A stretch of DNA of 64,000 bases. It comes from Symbiodinium microadriaticum (lineage: Eukaryota; Sar; Dinophyceae; Suessiales; Symbiodiniaceae). Shown here in pieces: positions 43,450 to 53,645 of this stretch; position 1 is the stretch's first letter, and every line of letters starts with the position of its first letter. The notes beneath the pieces were generated by a model. The model was not told the DNA's origin, did no database searches, and saw only the letters and a list, made by a program, of their open reading frames with translations. Both the position numbers and the translations under genes were made by a program. The stretch is taken from contig LSRX01000714.1 in NCBI GenBank assembly GCA_001939145.1, positions 73,950-137,949 on the forward strand. The letters are read 5' to 3'.

Positions 43450-44587
43450 AATCGCTTAACACAGCACGTCCTCTACTTCTGTTGCGGCCGACGTCGGTTG
43501 GAGCCGCTAGATGTAGCGGCAACAGCAGCAGCATCAACCGAAGCAGTAGTCATGCAGTAGTACTCGTAGTATTTCCTACGATCTTAGCCAGCAACAACAC
43601 CGGAAGGCGGCGTCATGGAAGGCTTTGTGGAGTGGGGGCCGCGCCAAGCTGCACCGAGTTTCGGCTGGGAATGTCGCTCTCATCGCGATGACAAGTCCCT
43701 TAGACGCTAGACATACACGTTCCACAAACTCGCCAGGAGATCGGCAACTGCATCCTTGATTGCTTGAATGTCGCCGGCGCCTGTCAGCCATGCACAACTT
43801 GCCGACAAGGAGATGTTTGCACAGACCAGGATTGAAGGCGAGGGATTGCTTTGCTTTGCACCAGGTCTCAAGCTCCACTAGACTTGCATGAACGACCAAC
43901 GGTTCCAGACTTCCCGGATCTGACTCGTGTGGCTTGCTGAAAGCTTCTGAAACAGCAGTGTGAAGACGACTCCTTCTGTGATCGTCTGGGCCCCGAACTA
44001 AGGTCGCACCTCAGCTGCATGTGTATAACAACGGCACAAAAACCTGAAACATGAAAAGAAAGATCCCACGTCTCAGATAACCAACCTTCATACACCTCGC
44101 TTGGTCAAGTGCTTGCCCTGTCCGTAGGTCACAAAGCCACGACATTCCTCACACTATCTCAAAAACCATCTCAACACTCTTCTCAAGCAGACCTGCCTTT
44201 CTCCAACTGTGCAACTTCCTATGAATGCATGCTGTTACCCCTGCTTGTCTCTCTTACGGCAAAAAGGTTTCCCTGTGTTGATGCAAAACGCCTGAGAAGA
44301 GGCCACGAAAGCAAGGGCAAAAAGGGGAAGTCGACAGAGCTCGGGCAGCGTGGATGCAAGCACGCACGCAGTCCCATGCAGTTTAAACTTGCAAGATGAC
44401 AGAATTGTTCTGCTTTACAGTGGCCCACATAGAGATACACACTTGTCGTATCGTAGTGCTTTGGCCGATCTCATCGCGCGTCGGAGTGTCCCTGCGTAAG
44501 CAATAGCTCGGCCATCTACGAGCAGCTTCGATCTGTCCTGGTGAGAGCTTTTTCTGCTAATGACTGAGCGGTCAGACGTGAAACCTG
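43450..44587. other. No recognisable gene
   Basis: AGCAGCA-type words near 43515-43550 and a plus-strand frame at 44109-44399 with no motif. Otherwise featureless. Confidence 0.4.
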
Positions 44588-45967
44588 CTAAGCAGATGCA
44601 CTCGGTCGTGTAAGCACAAAATGCAAGCTGCCATGTTGCTTAAACTCTTAAACAGATGGACCACATCATTGCCAGTCTTCCTGTACATTGACCAATGGAT
44701 GCCATACTCGACATTGGCTCAAGGAACTTGAGCATTGGCTCAAGACCGGCACAAGTCGTGAGGAAAACATTGTGCCCGAGAGTGTCGGAAGTGTGCGTGA
44801 TTGCTCTGTCCCAGGAGCGTGTCAAGGCACTGTCCGTTCTAGTACAAGAGAACAGTAGAATGTGTTATTGGAACTCTCAAGTACGATTGAGATGAATTGG
44901 CACCACTTGGTGGTCTGGAGAACACCAGGAATTTTATGAAATTGTCTCAAGGTCGTCATTCCTTCTGTACTGGTTAAAACTGATATTGCTGCAGCTGTGT
45001 TACATAATTACTTTGGGATCTTTATGAAATTGAACTTGAATTGAGTTGCCACGTAACGCTCCTTGGCGTCTTAGTCTGGAAACTTGTGTTGATCATTGTC
45101 TTTGTACGATACTTTGACCTGAGGTACAACACTGAGATTGAATTCGACATTGTCACTAGATATCTGGTCATAATGTTGTATTCGGGCAGCTGTGTTGTTC
45201 GCTTTCGACAGTTTTGCAACTAGCATCGCATTGACAAGTTGAACTTGTTTCTGCGATTTTGATCTGCATTGAGTTTTCTAAGCAGATGCACTCGGTCGTG
45301 TAAGCACAAAATGCAAGCTGCCATGTTGCTTAAACTCTTAAACAGATGGACCACATCATTGCCAGTCTTCCTGTACATTGACCAATGGATGCCATACTCG
45401 ACATTGGCTCAAGGAACTTGAGCATTGGCTCAAGACCGGCACAAGTCGTGAGGAAAACATTGTGCCCGAGAGTGTCGGAAGTGTGCGTGATTGCTCTGTC
45501 CCAGGAGCGTGTCAAGGCACTGTCCGTTCTAGTACAAGAGAACAGTAGAATGTGTTATTGGAACTCTCAAGTACGATTGAGATGAATTGGCACCACTTGG
45601 TGGTCTGGAGAACACCAGGAATTTTATGAAATTGTCTCAAGGTCGTCATTCCTTCTGTACTGGTTAAAACTGATATTGCTGCAGCTGTGTTACATAATTA
45701 CTTTGGGATCTTTATGAAATTGAACTTGAATTGAGTTGCCACGTAACGCTCCTTGGCGTCTTAGTCTGGAAACTTGTGTTGATCATTGTCTTTGTACGAT
45801 ACTTTGACCTGAGGTACAACACTGAGATTGAATTCGACATTGTCACTAGATATCTGGTCATAATGTTGTATTCGGGCAGCTGTGTTGTTCGCTTTCGACA
45901 GTTTTGCAACTAGCATCGCATTGACAAGTTGAACTTGTTTCTGCGATTTTGATCTGCATTGAGTTTT
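44588..45967. repeat. Perfect 690-bp tandem duplication
   Basis: Unit 1 (44588-45277) and unit 2 (45278-45967) read the same wherever I compared them, both starting CTAAGCAGATGCACTCGG and ending GATCTGCATTGAGTTTT. Identity over the full length implies a very recent duplication or an assembly artefact. Each unit contains the motif CATTGGCTCAAG twice, 21 bases apart (44712-44723 and 44733-44744), with a 7-bp stem, 3-base loop hairpin GCTCAAG-GAA-CTTGAGC overlapping them. No gene is recognised. Confidence 0.92.
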
Positions 45968-47799
45968 ATTCCTTGCATTTCGGATGATTGCACAAGTTCG
46001 TTGTTTCAGTATGCTCATTGGTGCTGAGATGCTTTATTCGGTCATCGACCTGGGCTCTACATTGTCTGTATTTAACAGCGTTCTTGGGCTCAGTGGTTTC
46101 ATTGTCATGTTGCACTGAAGCGTTTAGGATTTTCACCTTGGGTGACATTGTGATCGTTCTTCTTTACGGTCTTCTTGTTCAATTCTTTCATTTCTGCGTG
46201 AATTGTAGTTTTGACTAACTTCGCGGATTTCGTTAGGGGACTTCGTTCTGGGCTTCTTTGGATTGTTCTCGGTTCGGAGGTTACAGGGGCTCCAAGTATT
46301 CATTGTGATGTTTGTTTGGTTCGGCAGCGACTATGCCTTAACGCCTACATTGTATTTGGTTCGGTCTGTACACATTGTTTCTTCGATGGCTTTCTTTGAG
46401 CTAACACGAGTCATTGGCACACGATTGGGTCACCTGATCCGTCCGTATTGGTTCGTCACTGTCCTACTGTGTCGAGCCGTTGGACGGTGATGTAGCATTG
46501 ATGTAGCATGTGGTACTGGTTATGGGATCAGCAGTGGCCTTATTCGGTAGCCTCATCGGTAGCCCCTGTTGGTTCGCTCTGCGACACCTCGTTGGTCTTG
46601 CACATTGCATGACCTGTGTCGCTATGTTATACACATTGCACAGTTTAGGCAACTTTTACTGTCTTGCATTTCCACACAGAAACACTCGTAGCAGACTTCC
46701 ATTGTTTAGTTTGATAATTCATTGCACTATCGTTATTTAATTTCATTTGACAGTGGTACAAACCCCACTGAGATCTGCGAAATCAGAACACTCTGTATAT
46801 CAGCTGGCAAGAACACATGCATTGGCACTTCCGTCGCAATCTTTATTGATTTGTAAATTGTAAGCAATAATTGCGAATCTCATACTGCATATACTGCTGT
46901 TTCCGGCCCACAAGACCGTCGTGATACGCACGTTGGGATGCAAATCTCCAGGACGGCATCATTGCATGCATGATTGCCGTTTCTGTGTGTTTGAAGCATT
47001 GAGTGAATTAAGAACTGTATTTGCATAGTAGTTGTTCAACGGGATGGCACCCGGACATGAACATCTACACATGTGAAGCTTCCAAGTCGCCCTTGTTTCA
47101 TTGCATGGTTGTGAAATCTGTGTTTAAGCGAACCACTTGACAGCAGTTGGCGTAGTTCGAGTGCGGACCGATGTCTGCCGTGGGTACCGTTCCATTGATG
47201 GATCCTAGATGTCTGTCGTTGACTATAGGAAATTCCAGGATGCACTATGCAAAAGAGGACTTTCTACGGACTGTCCAAGATGGGTCGTTGTATTTCACTT
47301 CGAATTAGAGCATGGTCGTTAAGCACGAGTGAGCTCCACTCGGATCTGCTCCCAAGTCATTTACTGCGGTGACATGCAACTATCATGCAACTGCACTGCG
47401 ATGCTTCATTCCTGAGCGTCTAGCAGCTTTTCTGCGATCATTGCGCATTCCATTCACGTCGCGTCTATTGGTATTCAAGCGAACGATTGGGCGTCACTTT
47501 CCAACTAGGTGCTGATGTGAGTTATGATATGGGTATGTTGCAATTCCTTGGCTTGACGGTTACCAAGTTGCTTGCGGCTTTTGTCCTACATCATTGTGGA
47601 ACTCCAGCCTGTCATTGCTTGAGCATCAGCTCATTAGCCGTTGGCGCATCCTTGTCAGCGAGTGATTGATTCATTGGTTTTTGACGTCATTCGCAGTGAT
47701 TGAATTGAAGATCAACAGCTTCATTGCTCTGAATGCTTCCATTGGAGCACTTAGTGAATGAGTGAGATTGTGTTGGCTCTCAATTTAAGAGTAAGGAGA
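45968..47799. repeat. CATTG-rich island, left part
   Basis: Low-GC DNA in which CATTG/ATTG words recur every few tens of bases. Frames are short (under 80 codons). It is continuous in character with 53646-58300 across the LINE insertion and shows no recognisable gene. Confidence 0.6.
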
Positions 47800-47810
47800 T
47801 TGGTTAGAGT
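47800..47810. repeat. LINE target-site duplication, left copy
   Basis: TTGGTTAGAGT, repeated exactly at 53635-53645. Flanking bases differ, so the duplication is exactly 11 bp. Confidence 0.85.
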
Positions 47811-48379
47811 GTGTAAAAGAGTTCGCCAGATGCAGTAGCCCTCAACGAAGTACAAGACAACGATGACAACCACCAGACCAGGCTGAAGGACGGCGTAGTG
47901 CAGAAGAGGGCACCACATTGAAGAGGGTTGACGTAGGGCACGAAGCACCACACCAAGGGCCATGCAGCCCACGTGGTACCACGCAGCCAAGTCTCTGCAA
48001 GCCGAGTTACACCCAGCAGCAGTCCAGTGCACAAAGCACTAAACTGTGAGGCACCACAGAAAACCACTCAGCATCTAAGCGGCATCTTTGCTGACCAAGC
48101 GGCAACCAAGGCACACTACGGTAACTCCTGCAGCCCAGCGGCACGGCATTAACCCTGCCGCCAAGCGGCATGTATGCAGACCAAGCATCAGGCTAGGCTC
48201 GCAACGGCTTCAGTACAAGGGACCAAGCCAGGAAGCATCACAGGATCATTGCAGGAAGCAGCAGCACCTCTGCAGTCTAAGGCCAAGGCGCTAACTAGGA
48301 TGCCTCAGCACCTGCCTCACTCAAGAGGCGGATGCGCGTGCGACACAAGTGATCGAGGAGCCGAGCCTCCAGCCACATC

Positions 48380-49245
48380 CTAGGCCGAGTGACCGAATGA
48401 ACAAGCTGGGCACCTCCAAGCTAAGTGTTCCCACGTGCCAGAACTAGCCCCACACCAGGGGCATGACATGTCCCCACCATCGTTCGCATGACGCCTTGCC
48501 GGTGACCACGCCGCTACCGAGGGCAAATGTGTTTCCGTCACGCAAGGCCGGCTAGGCGAGCAAGCCTGCATTTGCCCTCCTGGTAACTGGCTCCTCTGCA
48601 GAGGCGACTGTCCCTTCGAGTCCTGACCTGCCAGGTGTCAAAGAGGTGTCTGCGCCAAGCTTCCCTCAGCACGTGCGCAATGGCACCCTTGGTCGGAGGA
48701 CTAAGGCCAATGCGGCGGTCCAAGACTACGCTCGTACGGCCCTGACGCCACGACCACTCACTGGGCCCCAGGCAGCAGCCTAAGCGCATCATCGCCTTCT
48801 TAACTGCCCGGGCCCAAGCTGCAGACCAGTCAGGCGTCTGCAAGCCCCTGGAGGCTCGATCATAGCAAGCGATAACTTGAGACGCTGCCGTTCGATAAAG
48901 AAGCGACGCGTTGTGTCCTAGCAAGATACGACGAAGGTTCGGGTCACTGTGCCTCGCAACACGACACGCCCGCGCAAGCTTCCACTCCAGCGAGCTACTC
49001 TCACGCAACGTCGGCAAGCGACAGACCCAGCCGCACGTGGCCTTACTCATGGCACTCATCCCACACAGGAGCACCTTGGTGGCCAGCGGCACGGGAAGGC
49101 ACCTGATTTTATTGAGGGCCCAAGTCGCCGTCTGAAGCCGCGTGCTTTCAACACCAGTTGAGCGCCGGCCCGTAGCAGGCTTCACCATGCAACCCAGGAT
49201 CTTGGGAGACTCAAAGACTTTGTCAGGGGGACAACCGGCGTTCAC
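48380..49245 (-). pseudogene. LINE reverse transcriptase thumb and C-terminal zinc finger
   Basis: Frame 49245-48538 (235 codons) reads KILGCMVKP, then TRLQTATWALNKIRCLPVPL and LLCGMSAMSKATCGWVCRLP, the usual region after the polymerase core of LINEs. A frame change leads to 48571-48380, where CPWCGASSGTWEHLAWRCPA gives a C-x2-C-x8-H-x4-C finger of the type found at LINE C-termini. The last approximately 570 bases to 47811 form the 3' untranslated part. Confidence 0.75.
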
Positions 49246-49249
49246 CAGC

Positions 49250-49760
49250 TGTCTGGGCCAGCAGCCGTTCTGTGGTGATACTGGTCCTTACCCAGGTTCT
49301 GCGCAAGTCCTAAAGCATCACTCCAGACTTTCCAGGCCTGGGCAATGACGAGGCAACGAACGACCTGTCATCGACGCAGAGGGCAAAGCAGGCCCGGGCA
49401 AATCGCGACTGCAGGTCCAGGGGTGGGACTGTGAGCACCGTGGACATCGCGAGCATGCTCCAAGGGTCACCCTGCGGCCCCCTACTGTCAACGCAAACAG
49501 GTTCAGGAGTGGCCGGCTGGCAGCTGCAGCCACCGCCGCTGCTGCGTCCATAGACTCATAAACATGTTGTTGACACCTGGCGGCATTCCAAGGTGCCCCC
49601 ATAAGCGGTGGACCAACTGAGGCCTGAGGTGACCGAATGCCAACGTGTAGTCATAGGATGCCATGGATCCATTCTTTTCACACGCATTGACAACGGCACC
49701 AATGGCATGGTAGGTCCCAGAGCCCTTTCGACCACCGTAAACTTCGCTCCTCGACGTCAC
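49250..49760 (-). pseudogene. LINE reverse transcriptase core
   Basis: Frame 49760-49503 reads GGRKGSGTYHAIGAVV, then SYDYTLAFGHLRP, motif A with catalytic Asp at 49652-49650, then GHLGMPPGVNNMFMSLWTQQ. After a frameshift near 49550, the next frame has QGDPWSMLAM (motif B-like, from 49474) and FALCVDDRSFVASSLPRP, motif C with the catalytic Asp-Asp at 49372-49367. The polymerase residues are kept although the frames are not. Confidence 0.85.
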
Positions 49761-52092
49761 ACACTCTCAGGACACCAGCCTGGCATCTCTGTAGAGCAGC
49801 CGGGAGCGGGTTTTCCTGCACCGTAAGGTTCCAGTCGCCAGCAAGCACCCAGCGCGTATCAGGCCCAAGCGCGGCCACTTCAGTAGCGAGCTCAGTGAGG
49901 AACTCGTCAACCTCTTCATTCTGTGCCGCATAGCACGAGCCAAACAGCAGACCGCCAACCCAGAGGAGGATAGCCTGGCCACCCGAGCTGTCAAGCTTGA
50001 CGTGAACACCGGACTTGAGCTCAGCACGCACAAGAAGTGCTACACCGGCCCATTGGCGCTCCTCTCCCCACCTTCCAACAGTGGGTTTTCCAGGTTGCAT
50101 GTAGGCTGCATACCCAAGCTGACGGGCCGAGCTGATGAAGCTGCGAGCCTCAGTCGAGTTCATCAGAGGCTCCTGCAAAGCAAGCACATCAACATGATCT
50201 GTAGCCGCATCCCGCATGGCACCCCACGCACAGGCGGCGCCGCCGGTGTTAACCGAGCGAAAAGAAAACTGCCGAGGAACACCGTAACTCGAAGGACCAG
50301 GGTTCTTCGCTTCTCCAATTCGCACCGCTCTCCAAGCCGCCTTGAGCTGCAGCCGATTGGTACACCTCGGTTCCTTGGTAAGCAGGTTGTTGGGAATCCT
50401 GCTTCTTGTGCCCTTAGGGACCAGAACGGGCAACACAGATTCAGAAGCTCGCACAGGCCTAGCCAAACAAGCATAAGGATGCGGGCCTGGTTTTTTAGCC
50501 TGGCCACTCTTGGCTCCTTTCTTCGCAGCAACGGTTTGTTCCTTCTTGACCGGTTTAGAGGGTCGAAAGAAACAGTTGGCCTCACGAACGGTGCAGCCCC
50601 AGGCCTCACACATGACCTTTTTGAAAGCAAGCTGACGGGAGCCCCAGTACTGACTTTGCAAAGGATGCGGCGGAGCCTCAGAGCCTCTACATTCAGTGAG
50701 CCTGCTAGCACTTGGCCTGATGAAGCGACAGCGGAGGCAAGTGAGGACCTTACAGAACTTCTGACCCTCAGCACGCTGATCACCTAGATCCACATAACGC
50801 AGTTCATGTCCTAAAGTCTGCTCAGCTCGCATGACAGGGATGCTGAGGCCCTTGACCAGTAAGCTGAAAGTACTCATCAGCTTCGGACTCACCAATGCCC
50901 CAAGCCTCCAGCAGAGGCCTAATTCCCTTGCCTCGGTGCCGAGCCCACCAAGTACGGTTTGCTGCCGTGACCTTGACGGGCTTCCCTTCGCAGCGATGCT
51001 GCGTGAAAGCCGTCTTAGCATGATTACGGAGCCTACAGACCGAGCATGTGAGGTGGCGTGACTCCCGTAAATCTCGGGCAGAAGCAATCTGACTACACTG
51101 TGTCCTTTGAACGCACTCGCGGGGGTGCGCTCATCAGCCGCGCGTTTCATGTAATCAGACTGCCGTTTCTTTCCTTCCTTGAGGTACTCAACAGACTCCC
51201 AGTTATCCCACCGTTTCGCATACATGCGTTTGCACGAGATTCGCGGATGACAGGTCACGCGGTGAAGCTCTATGCTGATGGACTTAATCGCACGCGGCAA
51301 CAATGAAAGCCCAACATGACAGATAGGGCACTCCCAATCTCGCTGGCTCTGTGGGATCTCGTTCGTAGCAACAACAGGGGTGCGCTGCTGTCTGGGTATT
51401 GATTCGGGTAGCATCTTCCGTCCAGGATGCGGCTGAGTCCAGTGGTTCCAAATCCTAGTGCTGAGCTGCTTGGCAGTGGCTGCCCGCAGGGTGACGACGT
51501 CACAGGCCGGGCACTTCCAAGGGTGAGAGTCCTCACCAACCGGCCTGTCTTCAGGCCGCGCATCAAACAGGAGGTCCTCCGAACCTCTGGGCAACCTGCA
51601 GCGGCCACCCGACGCACCTGACCCTTCAGAGGCCTCGCTGACGCAGGAGTGCCCCTTCGTCTGTGAAGGAGCCACAGCAAGAACCTCAGCTTTACGTTTT
51701 CTCCCAGTCTGAGCCGAGGCAGAGGCTTTCTGCTCAGCACAGGAAGACTCAGCAGCAGCCACTCTGTGACTTTTCACTGTCCTCTGAGCTTTGCTGACCA
51801 ACGTGTGAAGCGACGGTGACTGACTTCCAGACTTATGACCTCGGCTGACGAGAGAGTGAAGCGTGGGCGACTTTCGACTGACGACAGTGTGAAGCGACGG
51901 CGACTGACTCCCAGAGCCCCGAGCACGACCACGACTGACCAAGGTGTGGAGGGAAGGCGACCTACTGCGACCAGAGAGACCGTGTAAACTTTGTGTGCTC
52001 CCGGCTTTGGTGCTCTTACCAGCTCCTCGCAGGTCCTGCGACGAAGGCATTTCCGTCGCCTTGAGCCAGTCCCCGAGGGAAGGACGTGACAT
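49678..52092 (-). CDS. LINE segment: zinc fingers and APE-type endonuclease (804 codons)
   Basis: ATG at 52092. Residues about 45-100 hold four copies of SPSLHTLVS(R) with small changes. Two Cys/His fingers follow: CPACDVV...HWTQPH (about 195-225) and CPICHVG...HRVTCH (about 255-285). RIGEAKNPGP at 591-600 precedes an endonuclease/exonuclease/phosphatase domain with VDVLALQEP (catalytic Glu), ALLVRAELKSG and VLAGDWNLTV (Asp and Asn, about residue 753). This enzyme nicks target DNA to prime reverse transcription. The C-terminal SDH motif is missing: after about residue 770 the frame runs into reverse transcriptase DNA in the wrong phase, so a deletion lies near 49770-49800. Confidence 0.88.
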   Translation of the reverse strand: MSRPSLGDWLKATEMPSSQDLRGAGKSTKAGSTQSLHGLSGRSRSPSLHTLVSRGRARGSGSQSPSLHTVVSRKSPTLHSLVSRGHKSGSQSPSLHTLVSKAQRTVKSHRVAAAESSCAEQKASASAQTGRKRKAEVLAVAPSQTKGHSCVSEASEGSGASGGRCRLPRGSEDLLFDARPEDRPVGEDSHPWKCPACDVVTLRAATAKQLSTRIWNHWTQPHPGRKMLPESIPRQQRTPVVATNEIPQSQRDWECPICHVGLSLLPRAIKSISIELHRVTCHPRISCKRMYAKRWDNWESVEYLKEGKKRQSDYMKRAADERTPASAFKGHSVVRLLLPEIYGSHATSHARSVGSVIMLRRLSRSIAAKGSPSRSRQQTVLGGLGTEARELGLCWRLGALVSPKLMSTFSLLVKGLSIPVMRAEQTLGHELRYVDLGDQRAEGQKFCKVLTCLRCRFIRPSASRLTECRGSEAPPHPLQSQYWGSRQLAFKKVMCEAWGCTVREANCFFRPSKPVKKEQTVAAKKGAKSGQAKKPGPHPYACLARPVRASESVLPVLVPKGTRSRIPNNLLTKEPRCTNRLQLKAAWRAVRIGEAKNPGPSSYGVPRQFSFRSVNTGGAACAWGAMRDAATDHVDVLALQEPLMNSTEARSFISSARQLGYAAYMQPGKPTVGRWGEERQWAGVALLVRAELKSGVHVKLDSSGGQAILLWVGGLLFGSCYAAQNEEVDEFLTELATEVAALGPDTRWVLAGDWNLTVQENPLPAALQRCQAGVLRVCDVEERSLRWSKGLWDLPCHWCRCQCV

Positions 52093-52390
52093 CAGTCACG
52101 GTCCTGAGCAAGAAACTCGATAAAGCGCTCCTTATGCGTAAGGACGTACTGGACGACTTGTGCCCGGAGCCAGGCGGCCTCTCTCTGGCAGGCCTGCGAG
52201 AGCAACCAATGTCTCGCTTGAGCAATTGCACGGTAGCCACAGTCTCCCGCTCCGCCCTGATCAACTGGTCTCCAGCCATCAATGGCCTCATTATTCTGAG
52301 ACCTGCCCATGCCTTCATCTGGCACAGAGTCGCCGGCAGCTGCATCTGTCTCCAAGACAGCCGCTTTGGTGAGTAGGTCACAGCTCCGGT
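52092..52390 (-). pseudogene. LINE-encoded OTU-like protease domain
   Basis: In the frame ending at 52092 the text reads VDQGGAGDCGYRAIAQARHW, resembling the OTU motif G-D-x-x-C-x-x-R-A, followed by a helix and VVQYVLTHKERFIEFLAQ. Asp-Cys are adjacent here (GDCGYRA), a departure from the usual DGxC spacing, so activity is doubtful. The domain continues in the next frame as PSLGDWLKA, showing a frameshift near 52095. Confidence 0.6.
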
Positions 52391-53544
52391 TGCTGCGAGT
52401 CCTTGCGCTCCTGTTGCACTGTCCGGGGTGCTGTCTGGAGCGCTCCCGACCTGTGCTCCCGACTGCATCCTGCAGTCTGAGCTGAACTTTGTCCTCCCGT
52501 GGCAGCTTTGGCAAAGTCTTGCCAAGTTCGCTTGGGCCCCGGCACAGCAACGCGATCACTAGGAACCTTAAGGCGTGGAGGGGCCTCGTTGATGAACACC
52601 GTAAAGCTCGTGGAGCCATTTGCATGCTCAACGTTAAACATCCATCCAGGACTTGCGCCCCTGTTCTTGCACACCTGGTTTGCCTCTGACAATCCACACC
52701 TGTTTGCGCTGAACTTTCTTCCGAGTAAGGACAGTCAGGTCGCGCCAACCTTGGCTCTGAAGCAGCTCAAGCACCTCCTCAGACTGCCAGAAACCAAGCA
52801 TTTGTGTCTCGTGGGGTCATCAAACAAAACCTAGGTCAGCCCCAAAGCCCTTACGAAACAACACAGCTTGCTGCCGCTCGCGGGACAACTGCTCAATACG
52901 CTTCCAGTAGGACTCAGCCGATTCGTCCTGCTCTTTGGGAACCCACAAAGGCACGACTGTTCTTGGCTTGCCAGTTGGCTCTTGGATCGAGTAAGCTTGT
53001 CAGCAACTTGTGCCGGAACTCTGACCCATCCAAGGAGCTGAGAACCCTTAGTTCCGAACTTCTGAAGCTCCCAGCGGCCTCCTGTGAGCTGGTGGGCCGG
53101 CACACCTGTGGCACTTGCCAGGTCCGCAAGTATCGCCTGAGCTTTGTCCTTAGCAGCGTTGTCAACGAAGAGTTGACGGTAGTGGCTCGGGACCACAATG
53201 CGTACTGAGCATCTCGCCACCTTGGTGACAGCAGTTGCCTTAGCCTTTTGAACTGGTCGCATACCCGGGCTGCCAGTACCGAGCTGCAGCAAAGCAACAG
53301 TTTCAAGCTTGGCCTGTCTACTTTGACGAGTGAGCGATACCCGCGTGAGGAGGGCTCCGCACGCGCTGGCAGCCTCTCCGGTGAGGATCAAAGCGAGACC
53401 CTGCTCAACATTGTAGGCATCCCATAGAGCTTTCAGAAGCTCAACCTCCGCAAGTGAGCAGACATGTGTCACGTTGCCATCGAATTTGGCCCATTCGTAC
53501 TGCGACAAACCCACCACCTTCGCTTCAATCGGTGGTCGGGACAT
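52378..53544 (-). pseudogene. LINE N-terminal region
   Basis: From the first ATG inside the element (53544-53542), the frame to 52831 reads MSRPPIEAKVVGLSQYEWAK, a domain with ASACGALLTRVSLTRQSRQA and SVRIVVPSHYRQLFVDNAAK. After a break it resumes in the same phase at 52692-52378 with VFINEAPPRLKVPSDRVAVP and KRTWQDFAKAATGG. The region is related in position to LINE ORF1 or to an N-terminal extension of ORF2, with no RNA-recognition motif recognised. Confidence 0.6.
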
Positions 53545-53634
53545 GGAATCATCCGGTTTGGCATAATCCCAGTCGCTCCCCGAAACAGTGGTGTCCTTCC
53601 CTCCAGGGTAGTGGCCACTCGCCGAGGCGTGAAC

Positions 53635-53645
53635 TTGGTTAGAGT
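53635..53645. repeat. LINE target-site duplication, right copy
   Basis: TTGGTTAGAGT, same as 47800-47810. Confidence 0.85.

Larger units (their letters stand above)
47811..53634 (-). mobile_element. LINE (non-LTR) retrotransposon, 5824 bp, inactive
   Basis: Bounded by 11-bp direct repeats TTGGTTAGAGT. On the minus strand the 5' end is GTTCACGCCTCGG and the 3' end TCTTTTACAC, with no poly(A) tail. Order: an N-terminal region, OTU-like protease domain, two zinc fingers, APE-type endonuclease, reverse transcriptase and C-terminal CCHC-type finger. The frames change at about 52830, 52380, 52095, 49770, 49550 and 49250. The end of the endonuclease and the reverse transcriptase fingers are deleted. 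A dead copy, inserted in the CATTG-rich island. Confidence 0.92.

Noticed and set aside
49318..49602. 94-codon minus-strand frame as a separate gene
   Set aside because: It is the out-of-phase reading of the LINE reverse transcriptase; the motifs QGDP and CVDD lie in the neighbouring frame.
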